Shown here: in pieces, positions 1 through 6,749 of the stretch | How positions within the stretch are numbered: position 1 is the stretch's first letter | Layout of the letters: each line of letters begins with the position of its first letter | Origin: Neorhodopirellula lusitana | Lineage (GTDB): Bacteria; Planctomycetota; Planctomycetia; Pirellulales; Pirellulaceae | DNA length: 64,000 nt | Direction: 5' to 3' | NCBI RefSeq assembly: GCF_900182915.1 | Contig: NZ_FXUG01000021.1 | Span: 1-64,000 of the forward strand | Position numbers and translations under genes: made by a program | The notes under the pieces: model-generated | Databases searched by the model: none | What the model saw: only the letters and a program-made list of their open reading frames with translations | Told to the model about the DNA's origin: nothing

Positions 1-106
1 CCCCCAAAGATTTCGCTTCATCTGGCCGGGCGCGCCCGGCCAGATGAAGCCCTGATTTTCTCACAACGATCGGTACAGAAAAGGGGAGCAGGTCACAGAA
101 AGAATG
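1..106 (+). mobile_element. Relic of the 3' tail of an IS3-family transposase gene, with a 36-bp palindrome
   Basis: This stretch is closely similar over about 90 bases to positions 44014-44103, which is the tail of a decayed IS3-type orfB. Read in one frame both encode ISLHLAGRARPDEA followed by a basic tail (QKRGAGH here, QKREAGQ at the other copy). The piece from 15 to 50 is a perfect 36-bp palindrome with 18-bp arms and no spacer. The rest of the element lies outside the window or has been lost. It could equally be a free-standing hairpin repeat that was captured by the element; the shared flank favours a transposase tail. Confidence 0.5.
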
Positions 107-177
107 TCTCCAATCCTTCATGCCGAAACGGGAGCGGATGTGTTTGGTTTGCTGCCTAGAGATAACGGTTATGAGAG

Positions 178-198
178 GAACAATTGAGACAATTGTTC
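178..198. repeat. Short dyad repeat, copy A (arms GAACAATTG, 3-nt spacer AGA)
   Basis: Perfect inverted repeat with 9-bp arms around AGA. An identical copy lies at 5136-5156 and diverged copies at 5071-5092 and 45917-45936. All lie between genes. The role is unknown; it may be a small dispersed repeat or a protein-binding dyad. Confidence 0.6.
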
Positions 199-371
199 TA
201 CATAGGTAGATGCGTGAAATGTTCATTGGGTGAGCGTGGTTGGAGTACAATAATGGACCGTTATCAAACCTTTCTGTTTGCGGGAAAATACTGAATTTCA
301 CTGCTAGCCTGCTTTCCTTACCCAGGCCGATCGGTGCGTTGCTGGATTTCTGTTGTTCTAATGTTCGTCGT

Positions 372-977
372 TGCCTCCGGCTCACACTCGGATTCGGAGC
401 CGCTCGTCATCGACATCAATGACTCGGGTGATACTCAATTCCGGGCGACGTTCAGTTCGACTCCGATGACTTTAGTTCGCTGTCGAGTAGCCAGATCGAT
501 AGTTTGATCCTGCATGGGATGGCTTATGTACTGGGGTTCGGGACGGTCTGGACTGACAATGGGGTCTACACCAACGACTCAGGAAACTTCACGGGTTTGA
601 ACGCGACGGCGGTTTGGCAATCGGACTTTGGCCAGCTCGACGACTTGCCGGACGCGGAACTGGGCGGAGGCTCGGGTACTGCCAACGCTCACTGGAATGA
701 GCCGGATGGGGGCGGGGCATTTTCCGGGATCACCGATTCGATGGGCCGGGACATGACCTTTGAACTGATGACCGGATGGCTCAATCAGGGCTCGTTCATC
801 AGCGATATGACGGTGGCTTCGTTTCGGGATATTGGATTCACAACCGCAAACGCGACTGCTGTTCCTGAACCGTCTGGGATCGCGGGGCTGGTCCTGGTAG
901 GGGCTGCCTATGTGGCTGGACGTCGACGCCGCAGAAAGCCTGAAATCGTCGGCGTGCTCTCCGAGCTCGCAACGTAA
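372..977 (+). pseudogene. Decayed PEP-CTERM protein related to leishmanolysin-like metalloproteases
   Basis: The C-terminal part (frame open from 432 to 977) reads as a secreted planctomycete metalloprotease-like protein. It has the segment SSSQIDSLILHGMAYVLGFGT, where the family has an HExxH zinc site; here the site reads HGMAY, so the catalytic Glu and second His are lost. Further on come a GGGSGTANAHW loop and an MGRDMTFELMTGWLN stretch. The end is a textbook PEP-CTERM sorting signal: VPEPSG, a hydrophobic helix, then RRRRRK. The upstream part continues in another frame (VIDINDSGDTQF, before about 445), and a stop at 429-431 blocks the downstream frame, so at least one frameshift is present. 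No normal start codon precedes the readable part. Metalloprotease ancestry is inferred from motif shape; the PEP-CTERM end is clear. Confidence 0.6.
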
Positions 978-1755
978 TGGCGTTTTCGAACAGCACACGG
1001 AATGTGCCTGCGATGAAGCTCACGACGTTCGAGCCGGAATGCGTCGGCACAGATGGATTGATCATTTCGCTTCTTTGGAGGCATCGGTTGGGGTGTCCGG
1101 TGAAACCTGGCCTTCGACCTATCGTGTGGTACCCCGGCTATCCTGTGATACGATGCCTTTTTCGATCGATCGGGGTTCGCTCGTAGGCAGCAAGAAATGT
1201 CATCCACACTTCATCTATCCCTCGCTGAATATGACTCTAGGGTGCCTTGAAACGGCTGCTCTCGGCGACTGTTCGCGTCATTGGCGGGCAATCATTTTCC
1301 AAACGGAAGGTCTGCCCGCTCATTGCTAAGGAATTGTCCTAAAACAAGCTCCCTATTGTGGTGCTCGCCTCCGGCATGCATTTCCTAGAATCACCCGCCG
1401 GAGGCGGGTGGTGACTATCTCAGCATGGCTGTGTCGTTTCAGGACGATTCCTAATCGAGTCGTTGATTTTTAACCGTCTAGTTTTCTGAAAGCCCGTCGC
1501 GCTGAATACCGTTTCATGGGTTTCTGTCACGTCCGCGAGTTCGGAGTGCACGTCGAATTCCGGCGGGGCGTTGTGACTCGTGCGAGGTTGGCTGGGCAGG
1601 TACGACGAGCCCATTCGGTCGCGTTTCGGCACTGGGCGGCCGCCTGAAGGCTGGACTCCAACGGGGGGATGGAGTTCAGGCTACGTTCGCAAAGAGTGGA
1701 TTGCGTTTTCTATTAAACCAGTACATCCGCCGCACCATTTTCGCCGTCGGCGCAT
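978..1755. other. Gene-poor spacer with two hairpins
   Basis: No convincing coding region is seen. A perfect 8-bp-arm hairpin (CACCCGCC/GGCGGGTG, 3-nt loop) lies at 1392-1410. A second imperfect hairpin (arms CTGGACTCCA and TGGAGTTCAG) lies near 1651-1678. Short ORFs here show no recognisable motif and overlap one another in several frames. Confidence 0.5.
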
Positions 1756-1795
1756 AAAAAAAGCCGCCTGCCGATTGGATCGACAGGTGGCTTTT
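1756..1795 (-). terminator. Rho-independent terminator downstream of the tRNA pair
   Basis: On the minus strand a GC-rich stem (GCCACCTG pairing with CAGGCGGC, one mismatch) is followed by a run of seven T. It begins three bases after the 3' end of tRNA-Ala and would end a tRNA-Ile/tRNA-Ala transcript. Confidence 0.75.
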
Positions 1796-1797
1796 AG

Positions 1798-1870
1798 TGG
1801 AGGTAGACGGACTTGAACCGACGACCCTCTGCTTGCAAAGCAGATGCTCTCCCAACTGAGCTATACCCCC
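1798..1870 (-). tRNA. tRNA-Ala (anticodon TGC)
   Basis: A 73-base cloverleaf. The acceptor arm GGGGGTA pairs with TACCTCC (one G-U), with discriminator A. The D arm is AGCTCAGTTGGGAGAGC, the anticodon loop has TGC within TTTGCAA, and the T arm holds GGTTCAAGTCC. CCA is not encoded. It lies 85 bases downstream of tRNA-Ile in the same direction and is followed by a terminator. Confidence 0.95.
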
Positions 1871-1955
1871 GGGGAAGCGGCAAAGGTTACAGAACCGCAG
1901 GTTAACAGGCAAGACCTGTGTTTCCTGAGGACCTAAAATCCTTTTTCACTTTCAA

Positions 1956-2029
1956 TGGGCGTGCCAGAACTCGAATCTGGGACCTCGTCGTTATCAGCGA
2001 CGCGCTCTAACCAACTGAGCTACACGCCC
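1956..2029 (-). tRNA. tRNA-Ile (anticodon GAT)
   Basis: A 74-base cloverleaf. The acceptor arm GGGCGTG pairs with CACGCCC, with discriminator A. The D arm is AGCTCAGTTGGTTAGAGC, the anticodon GAT sits in CTGATAA, and the T arm holds GATTCGAGTTC. The Ile-Ala order is the one normally found in the 16S-23S spacer, but neither rRNA is nearby. Confidence 0.95.
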
Positions 2030-2406
2030 GAATCACCATTCAACACCGTTGAGTGCTAACTGGTTTGCCTACCACTTCTTACGTGGATGGCCTTCCGATC
2101 AACGCAGACTGATAACCTGCGTCGAACTCCCGAAGACTCGCTTCAGGAAGGGAAGGAGTTTAGGCACTTTTCTGTGATTGTCAAAGCCTCTTTTGGCTGG
2201 TTTTGCACTCAGTTTTTCCATTCGAGTAAGTTTTTTCGGGTTCCTGACGGGTAACTCTTGAATCGACATTCCCCTGAACGTTCCGGTTTAGGCAAAATGC
2301 CAGCTTCCAGTGCGGTAGGTTCGGTGCGACCGTTGCGTCCCGACCCAACCACCGCTACCGCCCCAGCGCGAATTTTGGCCACATCAGAAGGATTTGAAAC
2401 TTCACC
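2030..2406. other. Intergenic region between divergent tRNA and thioredoxin-like genes
   Basis: About 375 bases that must hold the promoter for the tRNA pair (minus) and for the gene at 2407 (plus). I see no gene and no confident -35/-10 pair. Confidence 0.4.
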
Positions 2407-4359
2407 ATGAGTAAAGCGTTTACCCGCCGCGGGCCCCGTCAGTCGGTGCGCCGCCTCTCCGCACTCCTTGCCACCGGGCTGATGGCAATGCCGTTCGCAA
2501 CTTCCCACGCTGCGCCGCCGTCGGCGAAAGCAGCATTGGGGCTGAAGCCGGTTCAAAATGACGTCGAATACGACCTCGTCACGGGCGACGCAGCGGATCG
2601 CTGCACGGTGCGAGATATCGAGCGAAAAGATTGGTCGGGCTGGGAAGTCGTAGCTGCCGATGGATCGCTGTTACGCCGCTTCGCGGACACCAATGGCGAC
2701 AAAAAGGTCGACCTGTGGAGCTATTTCCAGTACGGCATCGAGGTTTACCGCGATGTCGATGCGAACTTCAACGGCAAGGCCGACCAGTATCGCTGGATGG
2801 CCACCGGCGGGACTCGCTGGGGCTTGGACCAGAACGAAGACGGCCAAATTGACCAATGGAAGATGATCTCGGCCGAGGAAACGACCAAAGAGTTGATTTC
2901 GGCACTCGCTACGGCTGACGCGGATCGTTTCGCCGTCCTATTGGCCACCCCGCGGGAACTGAAGGACGCCGGCATCGGCGAAGACTTGCTGGACAGCCTG
3001 GTTCGTAAAGCAACCCGTGCGGCATCCAAGTTCAAAGACTACGCTCGCTCCCAAAAGGCGGTGGCTCGTGACGCGAAGTGGATTCAGTTCGCCTCAGCGG
3101 CTCCCGGCGTCGTCCCGGCTGGCGAAATGGGCTTCGACAAAGACGTGATCGCCTACGAGAACGCGGTGGCGATGTTCGATAACGGCGACAAATCGGGCTC
3201 CGGCCAATTGCTGGTCGGCACGATCGTTCGCATCGATAACAGCTGGAAGCTGATTGACCTTCCTGTGCTTGCTGAGCCAGGCGAGCCAATTGCTCAATCG
3301 GGCGGCAACTTCTTCACCCCAGGTGGTGCCAATGCGGCCTCGCCAACGGGATCGAGTGCCGGTGATTCGAAGACCCAAGAATTGGTGGGTGCACTCGAGT
3401 CCATTGATGCCAAGCTTTCCCAAGCGACCGCAGCGAAAGACATCGCGATCCTGAACGAGAAACGTGCCGACGTGGTCGAACGTCTGGTCAGTGCCTCAAC
3501 AACCGCCGAAGAACGCGACACCTGGACTCGCCAACTGGTCGACACGGTCAGCGTGGCCGTCCAAAGCGGAGCCTACCCTGGCGGCCTGAAACGCCTACAA
3601 ACCCTGGCCAAAACGCTTTCGCGGGCCAAGGGATCTCAGAGCGAAGCTTTGCAAGCCTATACCGAGTACCAACTGATCGGTACGGAGTACATCGCTCGCC
3701 AAAGCCCGGATGCTGATTTCGCCGAGATCCAAGAATGGTGGTTGGGCGAACTGAACGGTTTCGCCGATCGTTACCCACGTGCACCTGAAACCGCGCAAGC
3801 GAAACTTCAGTTGGCGTTGAGCAAAGAATTCGAAGACCAAGAGCGTGAGGCCCTTGGATTCTACAAAGAGGTCGCCCGCGATTTCCGTGGCACCGATGCT
3901 GCCGAACGTGCTGCTGGCGCGGTTCGCCGCTTGGAATCGGTGGGGCATGAAGTGGACTTGGAAGGCCGCACCATCGACGGCAAACCTTTCCGCCTTTCGC
4001 AACTGCGTGGCCGCCCCGTCGTCCTGCACTACTGGGCGAGTTGGTGTGAACCTTGCAAGCAAGACATGAAGCGTCTTCGCAGCCTACAGGCCCGCTATCA
4101 ACGAGCAGGCTTGCAGTTGGTGGGCGTCAATATCGACAACACCCGCCAGCAAGGCGTTGAGTTCTTGAAAGAGAACTCGTTGCCGTGGACTCAGCTGTAT
4201 GAAGACGGCGGCTTGGAAGGCAGCCCGCTGTCGCGTCAGTTCGGCGTGCAAACGCTACCCACAATGATGCTGATCGACTCCAAGGGCCGTGTCGTCCGCC
4301 ACAACGTTGGCGTGGCGGAACTGGATGACGAGCTGGCTGACATGACGAAATCGCGTTAG
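2407..4359 (+). CDS. Secreted TlpA/ResA-like thioredoxin-fold protein with Asp-rich repeats
   Basis: A 650-residue protein with an N-terminal signal peptide (basic start, then LSALLATGLMAMPFATSHA). Residues about 90-150 carry three Asp-rich repeats resembling calcium-binding loops: DTNGDKKVD, DANFNGKAD and DQNEDGQID, each followed by an aromatic segment. The middle is helical and charged. The last 130 residues are a redoxin/thioredoxin domain with the redox motif WCEPC (Cys547 and Cys550) and a late LPTMMLID segment holding the cis-Pro. It probably reduces or forms disulfides outside the cytoplasm, as TlpA and ResA do. The Asp-rich repeat part is much longer than a plain TlpA. It stands alone and a strong terminator follows. 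The ATG at 2407 is supported by the signal peptide. Confidence 0.85.
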   Translation: MSKAFTRRGPRQSVRRLSALLATGLMAMPFATSHAAPPSAKAALGLKPVQNDVEYDLVTGDAADRCTVRDIERKDWSGWEVVAADGSLLRRFADTNGDKKVDLWSYFQYGIEVYRDVDANFNGKADQYRWMATGGTRWGLDQNEDGQIDQWKMISAEETTKELISALATADADRFAVLLATPRELKDAGIGEDLLDSLVRKATRAASKFKDYARSQKAVARDAKWIQFASAAPGVVPAGEMGFDKDVIAYENAVAMFDNGDKSGSGQLLVGTIVRIDNSWKLIDLPVLAEPGEPIAQSGGNFFTPGGANAASPTGSSAGDSKTQELVGALESIDAKLSQATAAKDIAILNEKRADVVERLVSASTTAEERDTWTRQLVDTVSVAVQSGAYPGGLKRLQTLAKTLSRAKGSQSEALQAYTEYQLIGTEYIARQSPDADFAEIQEWWLGELNGFADRYPRAPETAQAKLQLALSKEFEDQEREALGFYKEVARDFRGTDAAERAAGAVRRLESVGHEVDLEGRTIDGKPFRLSQLRGRPVVLHYWASWCEPCKQDMKRLRSLQARYQRAGLQLVGVNIDNTRQQGVEFLKENSLPWTQLYEDGGLEGSPLSRQFGVQTLPTMMLIDSKGRVVRHNVGVAELDDELADMTKSR

Positions 4360-4405
4360 TCGCGAATTCAGCTAGATTCGCGTTGATCCGATCTCGCGAA
4401 ATAAT

Positions 4406-4448
4406 AAAAGCCGAAGTGCTGGGAAGATCCCGACACTTCGGCTTTTTT
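4406..4448. terminator. Strong hairpin terminator between convergent genes
   Basis: The stem AAAGCCGAAGTG pairs exactly with CACTTCGGCTTT around a 15-base loop, with six T at the plus-strand end and an A run on the other side. It ends the gene at 2407-4359 and could serve the minus-strand ferredoxin gene as well. Confidence 0.85.
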
Positions 4449-4592
4449 CGTTTGATATCGACCACGGGACCGACGATGAGACACTGCCCAATGGCACCAG
4501 ACTTATCTTCTTTCGATTGAGTGCAGCCGTTCGTTGCAGAGCTGAGTTACTCCCCAGGCTGAAGCCTAGGCCACTTGGAATGCGAGCTCAGA

Positions 4593-4958
4593 TCAGTCCT
4601 TGGTTGTCCATTCGGGCTCAGGCTGCATTTCGTCGGCGACGGGACCGCCTTGGTCTTTCCGGCCACTGCCCTCGAGACGGCTGATCACGCGAACCGACAT
4701 GTCATGGTCGCACTCCACCTGGCAGCTCAATCGCACGCCTTCGCCGGTGACCTCGCGGACCCGCAGGGTTTCCTTTTCCGCAGCGGTCATTTTGTCCGGT
4801 TCGCCTTCGATGAATTCGACTCGGCAAGTCGTGCACCTCGAAACGCCACCGCAAGCATGAAGCTGATCGGTTCCGGCCTCTTCAGTGAGGGCTTTGACGA
4901 GACGTTTTCCCGCTGGAACGTCGAAGGTTCCAACGTTTTCTACAGTTAGTTTGGGCAT
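4593..4958 (-). CDS. 2Fe-2S plant-type ferredoxin
   Basis: A 121-residue soluble electron carrier. The cluster ligands are Cys36, Cys42, Cys45 and Cys79 in the arrangement CGGVSRCTTC followed 33 residues later by LSC, close to the Cx5Cx2C pattern of adrenodoxin/plant-type ferredoxins. The N-terminus (MPKLTVENVGTFDVPAGKRL) is the usual beta-grasp start. The tail after residue 95 is charged and probably flexible. It is monocistronic, between a terminator and a repeat-bearing spacer, so its redox partner cannot be read from context. Confidence 0.9.
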   Translation of the reverse strand: MPKLTVENVGTFDVPAGKRLVKALTEEAGTDQLHACGGVSRCTTCRVEFIEGEPDKMTAAEKETLRVREVTGEGVRLSCQVECDHDMSVRVISRLEGSGRKDQGGPVADEMQPEPEWTTKD

Positions 4959-5070
4959 AGTTTGAAGCTAGGAAAGGGAAGGATGAAGTTTAAAAGTTTT
5001 ATGCTGAGAGCATTTCTATTTTTCATGTAGGCCAGCTGCAGGAGCCTTTGCGACGCATTTGCCCAGTGTA

Positions 5071-5092
5071 GAACAATTGTCCCGAATTGTTT
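5071..5092. repeat. Short dyad repeat, diverged copy
   Basis: An imperfect inverted repeat (GAACAATT against AATTGTTT) related to the repeat at 178-198. A third copy lies 44 bases further on, and a GAGTCGC/GCGACTC hairpin follows at 5178-5193. The whole 4960-5221 spacer therefore consists mainly of small palindromes. Confidence 0.5.
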
Positions 5093-5135
5093 GGCCAGCA
5101 TCGCTGAGTCAGGGTCCCGAACAAATCAGTCTGCC

Positions 5136-5156
5136 GAACAATTGAGACAATTGTTC
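5136..5156. repeat. Short dyad repeat, copy B (identical to 178-198)
   Basis: Arms GAACAATTG and CAATTGTTC around AGA, identical to the copy at 178-198, and followed like it by TAC. It sits 66 bases downstream of the stop of the LysA-like gene. Confidence 0.6.
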
Positions 5157-5221
5157 TACTCTGTTGTTCTACTCTGCGAGTCGCAAGCGACTCAGCGATC
5201 GAAAATGTGCGGATGTCAAAC

Positions 5222-6505
5222 TTAGACGCTGGTAGCTGATTCTTTGCGGTCAATTTTGACGGCATTGAAATCAACGGTCGAGAAGTAGTCGTCGAAATTT
5301 TCCGCACGTCGAATTTGTCGGAATTCGCCGGCGTCATTGAATATAATCTCCGCGGAACGCAAACGCCCGTTGTACTGGAATCCCATCGAGTGCCCGTGAG
5401 CACCGGCGTCGTGAATGACGACGATGTCACCGACTTCGGTCTCGGGCATCGCGCGGTCGATCGCGAACTTATCGTTGTTTTCACAAAGCGAGCCAACAAC
5501 ATCGACGACCTGATCTTGGGGCTGATCTTGCTTGTCCAGCACACTGATATGGTGATAGGCACCGTACATGCCTGGACGCATCAGGTTGCTCATGCAGGCA
5601 TCGACACCGACGTAGTTCTTGTAGGAACCTTTTTGGTTAATGACCTTGGAAATCAGGTAACCATAAGGTCCTGTCATCGAGCGTCCGTTTTCCATCATCA
5701 AGCGAACGGGTGGGAAATCGGCAGCAACCAACTTGCTTTCGTAGAGGTCTTTCACGCCGTTTCCAAACGCCTCCAAGTCCACTTCATCTTCTTCGGGGCG
5801 GTACGCGACACCGATGCCGCCACCCAGGTTAATGCACTCGACGGTCACGCCGGTTTCCTGACGAATTTGCACCGCCAATTCAAACAGCATCTCCGCGGTT
5901 TGCAACAGTGCGTCGATGTTCAACTCGTTCGAAACGACCATCGCATGCAGTCCGAAATGCTCGATACCGAGCTTGGCACATGCTTTGTAGCCTTCGAAGA
6001 TCTGCTCTCGGGTGCAGCCGAACTTGGCTTCTTTCGGGTCGCCAATGATCACATTGCCTTGACGTTCTGGCCCTGGATTGAAACGGAACGAGACCATCTC
6101 GGGCAGACGATCGAGCTGCTGTAGCTGGTCGATGTGATGCGGAGTGTCGAGGTTGATGATCGCCCCCAGGTCATTGGCGACCTTGAATTCTTCGAGCGTG
6201 GTGTTGTTGGACGTGAACATCACATCTTGACCGGTGATGCCCAATCGCTCGCACGTGATCAGCTCCGCCACACTGCTGCAATCCGCTCCGTTACCTTCCT
6301 CGGCGAGCATGGCCAGGATGTGCGGGTTGGGAGTCGCTTTGACGGCGAAATACTGTTGAAAGCCGTCGTTCCAAGCGAACGCTTGGTTCAGGTCGCGAGC
6401 CCGTTTGCGAATGCCTTCTTCGTGGTACATCACAAACGGCGTGGGATATTCGGCAGCGATGCGTTCGATCAACTCACGATCGAAGGGCAGAGTCTTAACG
6501 GGCAT
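5222..6505 (-). CDS. LysA-like PLP-dependent (fold III) decarboxylase
   Basis: A 427-residue protein of the diaminopimelate/ornithine decarboxylase family. The PLP lysine is Lys56 in YFAVKATPN. The phosphate-binding GGGIG is at 228-232, and the C-terminal barrel begins near residue 260. The conserved CESGD of LysA is CENND here (341-345), and the HxHIGSQ segment is replaced by GLHAMVVSNE (186-194). DAGAHGHSMGFQYNGR matches the family's DAGAYGFSMSSNYN-type tail. Removal of CO2 from meso-diaminopimelate to give lysine is the family's best-known reaction, but the motif changes leave the substrate open; a related decarboxylase is possible. I chose the ATG at 6505 because the reading begins MPVKTLPFD and the longer upstream extension has no family character. 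Confidence 0.8.
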   Translation of the reverse strand: MPVKTLPFDRELIERIAAEYPTPFVMYHEEGIRKRARDLNQAFAWNDGFQQYFAVKATPNPHILAMLAEEGNGADCSSVAELITCERLGITGQDVMFTSNNTTLEEFKVANDLGAIINLDTPHHIDQLQQLDRLPEMVSFRFNPGPERQGNVIIGDPKEAKFGCTREQIFEGYKACAKLGIEHFGLHAMVVSNELNIDALLQTAEMLFELAVQIRQETGVTVECINLGGGIGVAYRPEEDEVDLEAFGNGVKDLYESKLVAADFPPVRLMMENGRSMTGPYGYLISKVINQKGSYKNYVGVDACMSNLMRPGMYGAYHHISVLDKQDQPQDQVVDVVGSLCENNDKFAIDRAMPETEVGDIVVIHDAGAHGHSMGFQYNGRLRSAEIIFNDAGEFRQIRRAENFDDYFSTVDFNAVKIDRKESATSV

Positions 6506-6670
6506 GTGAGAGGCTTTTGAAGGTCCAGAACTGAAAAACCGACTTCGCGGTGACGCCAAAAGGGGTCACCAAGAGGATAGTCGGCCTGGCAAGTTTGGAA
6601 AACCAACAAGCCCTTCCTGGTGGGGGGCAAAGCCAAGTTTCAGCAGCGGAAGTCCACGTTCTCAATGAAA

Positions 6671-6704
6671 ATCGGCCAACCTCACGAAGCGTGCGGTGGC
6701 CGAT
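6671..6704 (-). terminator. Hairpin downstream of the disordered membrane protein gene
   Basis: Arms ATCGGCCA and TGGCCGAT enclose an 18-base loop in the gap after the minus-strand gene ending at 6750. There is no strong T run, so it is a weak terminator candidate. Confidence 0.4.
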
Positions 6705-6749
6705 ATTGAATGCGAAAAGTGGCTGTGAGCTGATGCCGGAGGCTTCTGC

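Noticed and set aside
5315-6124. A 269-codon open frame antisense to the LysA-like gene
   Set aside because: It lies wholly opposite a gene with clear PLP motifs and shows no motif of its own; it reflects codon bias of the real gene.
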